DNA from: Zygnema cylindricum
Taxonomy: Eukaryota; Streptophyta; Zygnematophyceae; Zygnematales; Zygnemataceae
Assembly (NCBI GenBank): GCA_037447655.1
Contig: JBBHKE010003104.1
Span: forward strand, 229,772-293,771
Direction of reading: 5' to 3'
Length of the DNA stretch: 64,000 nt
The notes below the pieces were generated by a model. That model was given only the letters and a program-made list of their open reading frames with translations, made no database searches and was not told where the DNA came from. Below are positions 14,145 through 24,676 of this stretch, in pieces (position 1 is the stretch's first letter; each line of letters opens with the position of its first letter). Both the position numbers and the translations under genes were made by a program.

Positions 14145-14170
14145 GAGGGGGAGGGGGAGGGGGAGGGGGG
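14145..14170 (+). other. G-quadruplex-type run in Argonaute 3' UTR
   Basis: Four successive runs of five or more G separated by single A begin about 10 bases after the TGA at 14132-14134. On the mRNA this meets the usual G-quadruplex pattern. Whether it folds is inference. Confidence 0.55.
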
Positions 14171-14355
14171 AATTGGTGTGCGAGTTGGGTTAAAAGGTTA
14201 AGAAGTGTTTGAAGTGAGTGTTTTGCTGGGAGTGGGAGAAATTTCAGAGGTAATATTTCAGGTGTGTGTATTTGTGCAGTAGTGGTTTTGTTTCAAGTTG
14301 TGTGTTGTGACTTTAGAGGTATGTGGGATTATCGGAGTGCCTTTGAAATGAGCAC

Positions 14356-14361
14356 AATAAA
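14356..14361 (+). terminator. Probable polyadenylation signal of the Argonaute gene
   Basis: Canonical AATAAA 222 bases after the stop codon, on the coding strand. It is the first such motif downstream of the gene. Confidence 0.45.
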
Positions 14362-15505
14362 GGATTCTGTTAAACAAGATTAGAGTCTGTGTGTGTAAAA
14401 CTAAAAAGAGAGTACTTGTAGAAAGTTTTTTTCTGTTTGGACCTTGAGAACAAGATGAAATACATGCAGAGCAACTGTGTTCGTTTTCAGACTTGCGTCT
14501 TGGTAATTCTACTGTAAAAACTTTCGAGAAATTTTGACTTTTTAATGTATAAAATTGTTCTCTTTGTAAAGCCGGTTGTGTGTCATAATGCTGTCGTTTC
14601 CTTGTAGAGCCCTGTTTTCTGAAATGACTATGTTTTCACGTAAAGCCCATCGATGGTTTATTTTAATGCTGTATTGTTCTTTTGTGAAGCCCATCGATTA
14701 TTGACATGTTAAACTCACATACTTTGTGCACACCTTTCTATATGTATCATGGATTGTTAGTAGATGTACACTATTTCCTGGAGGAGATTTGCAGGGCAAA
14801 AGCATAGGAAGCGAGTTGTGGATGGGACTGATTCCATTATCATGGAATTTGTGGTGTTTTTTGTGGAAGTAAACAATTACAATTTTGGAATTACAGATTA
14901 GTTGGTGGGGATAACCTCCCGGGAGAGTTGGAAGGTATCTATCATCTGGCTTAAAAGGCACAAAGGTATACGCTTTTTGGATTCAATCGTACCCAATGCG
15001 AAAAAGCAGATTTGTTTTTGAAAATTCACAAGTGTATTTACTTGTTTAACAGTGTTTGAGAGAGGAGCGCAAAAATCACAAAGCAATTTGAATCAAAGGC
15101 TGTAGAAAAACATTTATGGATATGCAAAATGTTTCACTTCGATACCAGATTAATGGAGTACCGGATCCGAATTACTAATGTGAATCTGATGGAAACCGGC
15201 TGAATGCAACGATGTCTTATTTTTTGTTTCCTTGTGCCATACATGCAATACGGTAGTCAGTAGTTACAAGTGCCGATTCTTTAGCCTTCTTTTCCCGTTT
15301 TGCGTCCTTCTCTCCACATTTAGTTTTTCCGTTTTGGCTTTGCCGTCCACTTCCTTTTTTGGTCCGCATTACCTTGGCGCTTTCTTAATAAAGTCTTGTC
15401 GGCAAGGCAGTAAGTCTCCAGTTCTTCTGATTGCGATACAGAGGCAATGTGGTGAAATGGAGGCGATGTGATGTTACCCACACAATGTGACTGTGTTGAT
15501 CGGGT
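14362..15505. other. Intergenic, no gene seen
   Basis: AT-rich sequence after the Argonaute 3' end. Short open frames on both strands show no recognisable family, and I see no paired splice sites linking them. Confidence 0.5.
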
Positions 15506-15509
15506 TCCG

Positions 15510-15701
15510 AGGGAGGAGGAGAGAGAGGGAGAGGGGCAGAAGAGAGGAATTGGAAGGGAGAAAGTGGGAGAGGGAAAGAAAAGGGGAAGAGAAGGGAGGG
15601 CGAGAGTGACCACCCCTCTTTCCCTGTTCTCCCTTTCTCTCTCTCCTTCCCTCCTCCCTCCCTTCTTCCCTCCCTTCCTCCCTCCCTCCATCCCTCCCTC
15701 T
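15510..15701. repeat. Purine tract followed by pyrimidine tract (imperfect hairpin)
   Basis: About 95 bases of G/A (GGGAGGAGGAGAGAGAGG-type) are followed after about 10 bases by about 90 bases of C/T (CTCCCTCCCTTCC-type) on the same strand. The two halves are broadly complementary and could fold into a long GA/CT hairpin. The open frames across it on both strands are low-complexity artefacts. Confidence 0.7.
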
Positions 15702-16403
15702 ATCAATGTGTTGAAAACGCATCAGCACACCCGACACGTCGGATTTTACGTCCCTTCTCGCATTGGCACACCAGCCTCTGCATTTTGGGTAACAAATAAA
15801 TAAAAAAAACGGATCTTTTGTTTGCATTTGTTCAAAAAATGCATCGCCGCCGCGGGCATCGGTTCATCTGATGCGATATGCACCACTATCTACAAGATGC
15901 AAGTAAGACGAAAGCATTTTCATAACCTGCCTGCTCTTTATCCTAAAACTTACAAAATTAAGGGGCCTAAATGATATGCTACACTAAAGGCCAAAAAGTA
16001 CACAAAACAACACATGTGCATTGGTTGGTGTGGTAAATTTTGTGAAGTCAACGACCATTATCTACCATCATTCTTGGTTAAGGGCCACTCCTTGAGCTCG
16101 TGAAAGGGATAGAACTGTGTCATAATATTTACAAATATTTACTTTAAACGGGTGTTGGAATAGAGCAGCTATTCCACCCTAGAACCTTCTCGTCTCTTGA
16201 AGTAGGTTCGTCATGTGAGTAATGAGGTAAATGGATGTGCTTTTCTTCTGCATACTCAGCGTGGTTTTGGCCAAAATGCCAAAGTTGTGGTAGATTAAGG
16301 CGTGGTCGAACGCATTAGGAATATTGTGGAAAGAAATTGTGCAACGGCGAGCCAATGCCTAACACTTCCAAAAGCATAGCCAATCACATGCTTTATCACA
16401 AAG

Positions 16404-16576
16404 TACACCATGAATCGTTATTAGCATTAATAACGCTAGTTCAGCGCCCTCAAATTTTGACCCTCGAACCTAAAATAGAATCAATAACTCTAATTTTTTT
16501 TTTTAACGTTAATATTGGAACAGTTGAATTAGCGTTATTAACTCTAATTTATATAATTTTAAGATAGTCCACTGTA
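16404..16576. mobile_element. Family A inverted-repeat element
   Basis: Left terminus TACACCATGAATCGTTATTA matches the CGCGAATCG subgroup of family A. The right end (TTAGCGTTATTAACTCTAAT, then CCACTGTAC) is a degraded inverted copy. No coding capacity. Confidence 0.5.
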
Positions 16577-16599
16577 CGAAATGTGTAAGTCTGTCCTAA

Positions 16600-17485
16600 A
16601 ACTGCTCGTTATTTATGTCGTGCATGGGAGAGAAGCAGGGAAACCATGCATCCTAGCCAGCAAAGTCATGCTCACAAACATATATACAAACAAAAAATGA
16701 AGATGGATGGGCAAAAAAGTATATACACCATAAGAAAGAATAAACGTGAATATGACGAAAAGGAGAAAGGAAGAATACTCCCCTAGAGTGAGATGAACCC
16801 AATAATTATACTAAGCCGCGAGGTAGCCACTAGGCTCTCGGTTCTCGATCGTATTCTCTACAAGAGTAATCTCGAAGAGGCAGCAAAGCAAATAAACAAT
16901 TTCAACCAAAACAAGGAAAAATCACAAATCCGGCCGAAATTCACTTTCCCACTCCGAACCGAAATGCAAACACAACAAATACAAACACTCCAAACCGTTC
17001 TGCCCGTAGAAGGCGCAGCCGGATGTGGATGCTTCTCCATACGAACTCCACTCCACCACTTCCCAAAAATGACACAAGTTGGAGGGAAACCTTCCAGACT
17101 TGGCTTTGAGCCACGTAAATCAAAGAGTGTGGGCAGAAATACAAAGAAGAATAGTCTTACCCTATCTAGCCTCTACAACTAGCTAGCAAAAAGAAGGGGA
17201 AAGCTTGAGCAATCGGTGAGAGAGAGCAAGAGAGAAGCTCAGCCGCCAAGAGAAAATTATTGTCCAAAAGCTAAATTCTCTAAGTGTGAGAATTAGCCTA
17301 AGTAGGAGCTAAGCTACGCCTAGCGCGAAATTCGCCTAAGTCTAGCCTACTTTACATGAATGAAACTACTTAAGATGTTGGCCAATAGGCGGCCAACATC
17401 GTCTGCCGTACGCCCAACGGAATCCACAAAAACCCTACCTAACTACGTGTCGCGTGAACCTACATGGCTTCACGATTTAAATGAA
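16600..17485. repeat. Dispersed repeat, copy 1 (uninterrupted)
   Basis: This stretch aligns by eye with 26590-27084 and then with 33089-33178 and 33617-33665, for example CAGCAAAGCAAATAAACAAT, AAAATTATTGTCCAAAAGCT and TCTGCCGTACGCCCAAC. Copy 1 contains about 270 bases (about 16930-17195) absent from copy 2. It serves as the empty-site reference for the two elements inserted in copy 2. Superfamily not recognised. Confidence 0.65.
16780..16850 (-). repeat. tRNA-derived SINE-like promoter boxes (weak)
   Basis: On the minus strand the dispersed repeat carries AGCCTAGTGG, which fits a polymerase III A box, and about 30 bases further GGTTCATCTCACTC, a degenerate B box followed by a GGGGAGTATT-like block. 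The same arrangement recurs in copy 2 near 26750-26820. Order and spacing fit a tRNA-derived SINE head, but the B box is poor and no A-rich tail was identified. Confidence 0.3.
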
Positions 17486-17639
17486 AGTGGTATTGAATCG
17501 CCACCAAACGATATAATTGAACCCGCGATCCATACGTCCTCCAAACGATATCCACGATCGTACTCCAAAATCGCGTACCTACGAAATGAAACGAAACTAA
17601 AGTACGCACGAAACAGAGGTCACAAAAGTCAAAATTTGA

Positions 17640-18230
17640 CAAAACCGAAACCGACCGGTTTTTTTTTTTCAAATCTGAGTAACCGACGCCCAGCCGGGTT
17701 ATATCACGCTCCAAAATTGTTAACCGTTAACCGACCGGCGTTTACGAAAATAAAAGTTAACCGAAACTCGATTTCTCGCGACTAACCGTGCCCGTCCGTA
17801 CCCGAAAAACTACAAAATTAACTAATGTACGACGTATGAATAAGCTAATAATTACGATTTGTCGCTTTCCATAAGATTTGTGAAATGAATAGTGTTTACT
17901 AACATGTCAGATTTGCGACGCTTTGTCACGTTCCCTAAGATTTGCCAAATGAACAGTGTTACTACCGTGTCAGATTTGCGACGCTAATCATGATGTCACG
18001 TACTTCCACGATACCAAAGAGTACAAAGTACAATAATGTTGGATTGTATGGATAGTACAAATTTTTCATTTTTTTTTTTTTTTGGTTAACCGACGGTAAC
18101 CGACCATTTATTTTTACTGTTGAATCAATTGACCGCAACCGCCCGGCCCTCAAAATTTGGCAACCAAATCCGTTCCGGGTCAGGTGCGGGCGGTCGGTTA
18201 ACGGTCGGTCACGGTTTCGGTTGACCGTTT
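17640..18230. repeat. Foldback region built on ACCGAAACCGACC ends
   Basis: AAAACCGAAACCGACCGG near 17640 and CGGTCACGGTTTCGGTTGAC near 18205-18225 are inverted versions of one motif, and several further AACCGACC/GGTCGGTT words lie between. Inside is a tandem duplication of about 75 bases (about 17858-17990; shared AGATTTGCGACGCT). It ends about 20 bases before the copia direct repeat. Identity of the element is not known. Confidence 0.45.
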
Positions 18231-18252
18231 GCGACCTGTGGCACGAAATAAA

Positions 18253-19293
18253 TGTTGAAATAAGTAGTTTTTAATATATTTTCTAGGTCTAAATTTATTA
18301 GAAAAGAAAAAGTAGGCAGCCTGCCTCTATCTCTTCTCTCTCTCTCGCCCCCATACTTGTTGTAGTCACTGAAGGAGAGAGAGAGAGAACAATGGAGCCA
18401 TGGCTGCCTCAACTCCATAGGAAGGACTAAAGAGTGGCTTAAGCCACTCTCAACAAAAGGTTGAGTCCGGAAGGACTCGAACCCCCGAAAGTAGAGCGCG
18501 GCGTAGCCATTAGCTCTAAACCAGTCTGTCGTAGAAGTCCGTTAGGAGATATAGGGTTTCATTAGTATTTAATCTATTGTAATGTACTAGATTCATTTAA
18601 CTGAAACCCTCGACGCCACACATAGATACAGTTCTACGAAATACGAAGTACTGTACTTGTTTGAAATGGATATCGCGCATTTTGTTTCGAAAGCGAAACA
18701 AATATCGCGCAAGTATTTATTACGGCCAAGATTGAATTTCACGTCAAATCTAACGGCGCACATTATCGCCGAAATCCCGGAATGGTCATTTTGGCATTTA
18801 GTGACGTGGCATGACCTGGCGCCACGTGGGAAGACATCATTCGGACGCGGGAATTCCGAGGAACGTACGGACGAGTGGAAAGTGGACACGCGTCCACTTA
18901 ATGGCCTTGTCGTACAGAGGCCGTACAGAAAGTACATCGGCAGTAGTACTTTCTTGTACTATACAGTTTTTTGATTGGTTCGTACAGGCAGTAGATAGGA
19001 GCTGTGAGAGGGAAGTAGGAAAAACTAGGACTTAGGAAAATTTAGGTAGATAGTCCTCTCTCTAAGAGTTTGTATAAATTGGCATCTTTGCCACCCTATA
19101 ACTAATCGCCTGGTTGGCCTTTTTCAGTGATTCTTTTTTCTACGGACTCAGGGGAGTCCAGGCTACACAGGGGTGCAGTCAAATTGTCAGTTTACCTTCT
19201 TGGGCAGCAGTGGTTGTGGCTTAAAGTGGGTTAGTTAAATACTATCTAGAGGCTTCCTGTATTCTGTGGTCCAATGGAGGACACAGAATTGCA
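18253..19293 (+). repeat. Left direct repeat (LTR) of copia copy 1
   Basis: Starts TGTTGA. It contains a G-box-like CCACGTGG near 18828 and a TATAAAT near 19073 that could drive transcription. A shorter reading is possible: 18253-18455 alone also has matching inverted ends TGTTGA/TCAACA. At 18470-18490 a stretch complementary to a tRNA T-arm (GGACTCGAACCCCC) follows, though no full tRNA folds. The last 20 bases contain the gag start codon. Confidence 0.75.
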
Positions 19294-22200
19294 GGTTATG
19301 GGCCCACCCTCTAGGGTGCCCACCTTCAATGGATCTGGGTTCATCTATTGGGAAGCCATGATGATGGGAGCTTTGTGTGAAAAACGATACTGGGGTATCG
19401 TCAGTGGACAAGTGAAACATCCACCTTCGGGAACTCCACCAGGATTTGGGGGAGTAAGGTTTCCTGCAATAACGGCTGCCTCGGCGGAGGAGGCAGATGA
19501 TGGGGACAACAGTGTGTCCGAAAAGGGGAAAGGGAAGGAGACACCCCTCACTCCTATTGCCACAGTATCGGGAGCGGCAATCGTGAAGACCGTGGAGAAC
19601 GATACTCAAATGTGGGAGGATGTAAACATGGCTGCCAAGAACTTCATTCTGAGGCACCTCACTCAAGGTTTGGCCACTCCTCATCTTCACATTTACAAGG
19701 CCGAGGAGTTGTGGGTGAGTTTGGTGGAAATTTATAGAGCTGGAACTATTCAGGAGCTCCAGTTGGCTGAGCAAAAGCTACTGAGTTACACTTACAAAGG
19801 AGGAAAGATGTTAGATTACTGTAATGATCTTTCTTGTTTGTATACGGAAATGGAAAGTGCCGGGTGGATAGGTACAATGAAAATGAAAGTTAACACCCTT
19901 ATCATGAAATTACCAAATGAGTTCGAAAACTTAGTGTACCGAGTACAGGGAATGCCTGATAGTTCATGGAAATGGAACACAGTAGTCAGGATGATACTTG
20001 TGCAGGAAAACACAATGGAAATTAGGAGAGGAGGAAAGAGCATTCAAGCTCTAGCAGTAGGAGGGGACCGATGGGGGAAGGACCCGAAGAAACCTTATAG
20101 AGGGGAAAGAGATCATTCAGGGGGACAGAGGCCCCCAAAGGGTCTTTGTCATTATTGCAAAAAGCCGGGACACTTTATTGCAGATTGTGTCAAGCTATCA
20201 GAGCTGAGGCTCCAAGAGAACCGTAGAGGGGGTTCTTCCGGAGGGAAGAAAAAGGCACTTGTGGTTACAAAAGTGTCAGGAGAAACCGAGGATGAGTCCT
20301 CTGAGGAGGATGGGGAGCTTCTTCTTGACGAGAGTTTGGAGGAGAAGGAGATTCCTAGGAGGCAGAAGTATGCCCTTGGAGCCATCCGGGAAGCTCCACA
20401 GGAAGGATGGATCATCGACTCATGTGCATCCATGCATATGTGTCGTGATAAAGAACTCTTCACTAAGTTAAGAAAGATTCCTACTGTAGAGATAGAGTAT
20501 GGGGATGGGAGAGTGGTTACTACAGATCTAGTGGGATCAGTAGATCTGAAAGTCTTAGTGGAGGGTAAGACTTCTATACTTACATTCTCAGATGTACTTT
20601 ACATTCCTCAGCTAAGTAAAAATCTTGTCTCTACGTCTGTGTTAGATGACAAAGAGTTTGATACCTTCACCAGAAAGGGAGTCTTTACAGCTAAGTATGG
20701 GGATGAAGTTTACTTCATAGCAGATAAGGGTAGCCATGGAATGTTTAGGCTTAACTTGAGTAATGAAAAGAAGAATGCTTACTATGTTGGTGTTCCTAAG
20801 GTGATGATTTGGCATAAGCAGTTGGGGCATGTACATTTTGATAGGTTAAGGGAAATGAAAAAGCTTGGGGTAGTAGATGGCATTGAGTTTGGGGATAATG
20901 AAATGATGGATGATTGTAGTGGTTGTGATCAAGGTAAGGCTCACAGACTTCCCTTTCCCAAAGCCGCCACATATAGAGGTGAGAAAGTATTAGATTTAGT
21001 CCACACAAATATTTGGGGGCCTGCAAAAGTACCTTCGGTTGGAGGAAAGAGGTTTATGATGACAATAACTGATGACTGGTCTAGATACTCTAGAGTCTAC
21101 TTTCTGAAAACAAAGTCTGAAGCATCAACTTACTTCAAACAATATAAAGCTTGGAGTGAGAAGTTGCATGAAACCCCCATTAAGAGGATAAGGAGTGATA
21201 ATGGGGGGGAATATACCTCTAACGAGTTTGAGGAATATTTGAGAGATGAGGGAGTGCAGCACCAGAAAACTGTACCATATAACCCAGAACAAAATGGGGT
21301 AGCTGAGAGGTTGAATAGAACACTAAGAGATAGTGCATGCAGTATGTTGGCAGACAAGAAAATAGGAAAGAGATTTTGGGCAGAGGCAATGAACTGTGCC
21401 AACTATATTAAAAATAGAGTCCTTACCTCAGCTGTAAAGGGAGTGACACCTTATGAGAGATGGGTTGGAAGGAAACCAGATATCTCACATCTTAAAGTAT
21501 TTGGTAGCCAAGTTTACAGTCTTGACACGGATAGGAAAAACTGGAAACTAGATGCTAAGGGAAAACCTGGATACTTTGTGGGATATGATGAGGATGTTAA
21601 GGGATATAGAGTCAATGACTTAGCAAAGAAAGATATCATTCTGGTCAAACACTTAGTTGTCATGGATGAAGGGAAGTCATTTGACCCCTTCAAATATACA
21701 AAGAAGATAAGGATCAGATTTGAGTCCGAAAGTGAGGAGAACTCAGTCATTCCCGAAAAAGACATGAGTGAAACTGTGATTACAGATTCAGGGGAGATCG
21801 AAGATACAAAAGACTCACCGGAAACCTCACATACTCCTATGGACTTCGAGGAGATGGAAGAAGCGGGACAAGATACGGTTTTTATGGACATGGGAGCCGA
21901 TGAGACAGTGAGAAGAAATCCAAAACTTCCATCCATTCCAGCTTCGGAGTTTGAGGGAGGAAGGAGGAGCTGCAAAAGGATACAGGAAAAACAAGCTGCC
22001 CATAAGGTAACTAAGCTATCTCACCCAGATGAGCCTCAGTCTTACTTAGAGGCAGTGAATAGTCCAGAGAAAGAAAGATGGATTAGAGCCATAAATGATG
22101 AGATGACTTCTATCATGGAAGCAAATACTTGGGAACTAGCAGATTGCCCTCCAGACAGAAAACCTATTAGATGTAAATGGGTATTTAAACTAAAACTGAA

Positions 22201-23500
22201 CCCAGATAATACAATTGAGAGGTATAAGGCTCGATTGGTAGCGAAGGGGTTCACCCAAAAAGAGGGGATTGACTACGAGGAGACCTTTGCTCCAGTTGTT
22301 CGGTTCCCATCGGTAAGGATTCTCCTCAGTCTGGCCGCAGCGGAAGACATGGAAATTCACCAGATGGATATTAAGACTGCTTTTCTTAATGGTGAGTTAG
22401 AGGAAGAAATTTTTATGAGGCAACCCGAGGGGTTTGTGGAAGAAGGAGAAGAGAGCAAAGTGTGCAGGCTCATAAAGTCCTTATATGGACTGAAACAAGC
22501 TCCCCGACAGTGGAATAAGAAACTAGATGAGTTTCTCACCGATCTGGGATACATCCGGATCAGCTCTGACCATTCTATCTATATGTTTGAAGATGAGAAT
22601 GGTGTCATTTTAATTGCAATTTATGTGGATGATCTGCTTGTGTTAAGTAAGTCTTTAGAGAATATCAATAGGCTAAAGAAAGATCTTAGGGGCAGATTTG
22701 ATATGAAGGATTTAGGGGAGGCAAAATATATTTTGGGGATCCAAATGGAGAGAGATAGGGGGAAGAAGATTATCAGACTTACTCAGAAACAAGCAATAGG
22801 TAATATGCTTGAGAAATTCCACATGGAAAATGCTAACAGTTGTACCACTCCCATGGACTTGAAAAAAGGAAGTGATGGGAGTGTAGAAGGAGGAGTGATG
22901 ATCTTAGACGATCAGATGAGTCCAGAGGAGAGAGAGTTCATCAAGTCTATCCCTTATAGACAGGTCGTAGGAAGCTTAATCTATTTTATGAATTGTACCA
23001 GGCCGGACATAGCGGCGGCAGTTGGTGTACTCAGTAGGAGTCTTAATGATCCTAGGAAGAGGGATTGGGAGGCAGCCAAGAGAGTCATGAGATATCTGGT
23101 GGGAACTAGAGAGTTATGGTTGCATTTGGGAGGGGAGCACACTGACATCACTACTTGGAGTGATGCCAGTTATGGGGACGCACCTATGAGACGATGCACT
23201 TCTGGGTATGTGTTGTATGTTGGGGAAGGTGCTTGCTGTTGGAGCAGTAAGCAACAAAAGGTGGTTGCTCAGTCTACTATGGAGGCTGAGTATATGGCGT
23301 CTTGTTCTACTGTGAAAGAACTAATGTGGGTGAAGTCATTATTGCAAGAACTGGGATATATGAAGGAGGGAGTGCATGAAATCTTTTGCGATAATCAAGC
23401 TGCAATCGCAATCGCAGCCAATCCAAAACATCATTTCAAAGCAAAACATATGGACATAAGATTAAGCTTCGTAAGAGAAAAAGTTGAAAATAAAATTTAA
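19274..23500 (+). CDS. Copia gag-pol polyprotein (1408 residues, probably not functional)
   Basis: Domains in order: gag with a CCHC knuckle (CHYCKKPGHFIADC, about residue 292), aspartic protease (DSCAS, residue 382), integrase zinc region (WHKQLGH ... CSGCDQGK), integrase core, reverse transcriptase with YVDD (about residue 1117) and RNase H (WSDASY, MEAEYMA, CDNQAA). Three oddities: the protease motif is DSCAS where DSGAS or DTGAS is usual; the first integrase catalytic Asp is Asn (VHTNIWGP, codon AAT at 21008); and the frame stops at 23500, while the usual copia C-terminal segment continues in another frame to a TAG at 23620-23622. The ATG lies inside the left direct repeat. Capsid, replication and integration roles are known for the family; the loss of function is inferred. 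Confidence 0.9.
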   Translation: MEDTELQVMGPPSRVPTFNGSGFIYWEAMMMGALCEKRYWGIVSGQVKHPPSGTPPGFGGVRFPAITAASAEEADDGDNSVSEKGKGKETPLTPIATVSGAAIVKTVENDTQMWEDVNMAAKNFILRHLTQGLATPHLHIYKAEELWVSLVEIYRAGTIQELQLAEQKLLSYTYKGGKMLDYCNDLSCLYTEMESAGWIGTMKMKVNTLIMKLPNEFENLVYRVQGMPDSSWKWNTVVRMILVQENTMEIRRGGKSIQALAVGGDRWGKDPKKPYRGERDHSGGQRPPKGLCHYCKKPGHFIADCVKLSELRLQENRRGGSSGGKKKALVVTKVSGETEDESSEEDGELLLDESLEEKEIPRRQKYALGAIREAPQEGWIIDSCASMHMCRDKELFTKLRKIPTVEIEYGDGRVVTTDLVGSVDLKVLVEGKTSILTFSDVLYIPQLSKNLVSTSVLDDKEFDTFTRKGVFTAKYGDEVYFIADKGSHGMFRLNLSNEKKNAYYVGVPKVMIWHKQLGHVHFDRLREMKKLGVVDGIEFGDNEMMDDCSGCDQGKAHRLPFPKAATYRGEKVLDLVHTNIWGPAKVPSVGGKRFMMTITDDWSRYSRVYFLKTKSEASTYFKQYKAWSEKLHETPIKRIRSDNGGEYTSNEFEEYLRDEGVQHQKTVPYNPEQNGVAERLNRTLRDSACSMLADKKIGKRFWAEAMNCANYIKNRVLTSAVKGVTPYERWVGRKPDISHLKVFGSQVYSLDTDRKNWKLDAKGKPGYFVGYDEDVKGYRVNDLAKKDIILVKHLVVMDEGKSFDPFKYTKKIRIRFESESEENSVIPEKDMSETVITDSGEIEDTKDSPETSHTPMDFEEMEEAGQDTVFMDMGADETVRRNPKLPSIPASEFEGGRRSCKRIQEKQAAHKVTKLSHPDEPQSYLEAVNSPEKERWIRAINDEMTSIMEANTWELADCPPDRKPIRCKWVFKLKLNPDNTIERYKARLVAKGFTQKEGIDYEETFAPVVRFPSVRILLSLAAAEDMEIHQMDIKTAFLNGELEEEIFMRQPEGFVEEGEESKVCRLIKSLYGLKQAPRQWNKKLDEFLTDLGYIRISSDHSIYMFEDENGVILIAIYVDDLLVLSKSLENINRLKKDLRGRFDMKDLGEAKYILGIQMERDRGKKIIRLTQKQAIGNMLEKFHMENANSCTTPMDLKKGSDGSVEGGVMILDDQMSPEEREFIKSIPYRQVVGSLIYFMNCTRPDIAAAVGVLSRSLNDPRKRDWEAAKRVMRYLVGTRELWLHLGGEHTDITTWSDASYGDAPMRRCTSGYVLYVGEGACCWSSKQQKVVAQSTMEAEYMASCSTVKELMWVKSLLQELGYMKEGVHEIFCDNQAAIAIAANPKHHFKAKHMDIRLSFVREKVENKI

Positions 23501-23635
23501 ATCTTGTGTATAGACCTGATGAAGAAATGGTGGCTGACATGATGACCAAACCTGTGCCCTCTCCTAAATTAAAATATTGTCGGGAGAAATGCGGGTTAAA
23601 AGAAAAATTAAAATTTGACTAGAAAATAAGGGGAG

Positions 23636-24676
23636 TGTTGAAATAAGTAGTTTTTAATATATTTTCTAGGTCTAAATTTATTAGAAAAGAAAAAGTAGGC
23701 AGCTTGCCTCTATCTCTTCTCTCTCTCTCGCCCCCATACTTGTTGTAGTCACTGAAGGAGAGAGAGAGAGAACAATGGAGCCATGGCTGCCTCAACTCCA
23801 TAGGAAGGACTAAAGAGTGGCTTAAGCCACTCTCAACAAAAGGTTGAGTCCGGAAGGACTCGAACCCCCGAAAGTAGAGCGCGGCGTAGCCATTAGCTCT
23901 AAACCAGTCTGTCGTAGAAGTCCGTTAGGAGATATAGGGTTTCATTAGTATTTAATCTATTGTAATGTACTAGATTCATTTAACTGAAACCCTCGACGCC
24001 ACACATAGATACAGTTCTACGAAATACGAAGTACTGTACTTGTTTGAAATGGATATCGCGCATTTTGTTTCGAAAGCGAAACAAATATCGCGCAAGTATT
24101 TATTACGGCCGAGATTGAATCTCACGTCAAATCTAACGGCGCACATTATCGCCGAAATCCCGGAATGGTCATTTTGGCATTTAGTGACGTGGCATGACCT
24201 GGCGCCACGTGGGAAGACATCATTCGGTCGCGGGAATTCCGAGGAACGTACAGACGAGTGGAAAGTGGACACGCGTCCACTTAATGGCCTTGTCGTACAG
24301 AGGCCGTACAGAAAGTACATCGGCAGTAGTACTTTCTTGTACTATACAGTTTTTTGATTGGTTCGTACAGGCAGTAGATAGGAGTTGTGAGAGGGAAGTA
24401 GGAAAAACTAGGACTTAGGAAAATTTAGGTAGATAGTCCTCTCTCTGAGAGTTTGTATAAATTGGCATCTTTGCCACCCTATAACTAATCGCCTGGTTGG
24501 CCTTTTTCAGTGATTCTTTTTTCTACGGACTCAGGGGAGTCCAGGCTACACAGGGGTGCAGTCAAATTGTCAGTTTGCCTTCTTGGGCAGCAGTGGTTGT
24601 GGCTTAAAGTGGGTTAGTTAAATACTATCTAGAGGCTTCCTGTATTCTGTGGTCCAATGGAGGACACAGAATTGCA
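23636..24676 (+). repeat. Right direct repeat (LTR) of copia copy 1
   Basis: Same length as the left repeat, with single-base differences such as CAGCTTGCC for CAGCCTGCC and CGGTCGCGG for CGGACGCGG. It ends at exactly the same point, GAATTGCA, before unrelated sequence. Confidence 0.8.

Larger units (their letters stand above)
18253..24676 (+). mobile_element. Ty1/copia LTR retrotransposon, copy 1
   Basis: Two 1041-base direct repeats (18253-19293 and 23636-24676) flank one long gag-pol frame. Both begin TGTTGAAATAAG and end GAATTGCA, the TG...CA form of LTRs. A purine-rich tract (AATAAGGGGAG, 23625-23635) precedes the right repeat, as a polypurine tract should. Flanks are ATAAA and ATTAA, an imperfect five-base match. 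By eye the repeats differ at about eight sites, so the insertion is fairly young. No standard primer-binding site follows the left repeat. Copia is assigned because integrase precedes reverse transcriptase. Confidence 0.88.

Noticed and set aside
15320-15827. Frames of 111-128 codons on both strands
   Set aside because: They are generated by the purine and pyrimidine tracts and are low-complexity.
17360-17785. 141-codon plus frame
   Set aside because: It lies across a dispersed repeat and a foldback region, the other copy does not keep the frame, and no family is recognised.
18657-18974. 105-codon plus frame and 114-codon minus frame conserved in both copia direct repeats
   Set aside because: Conservation follows from the repeats being recent duplicates. 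The two frames lie on opposite strands of the same bases and neither resembles a known protein.
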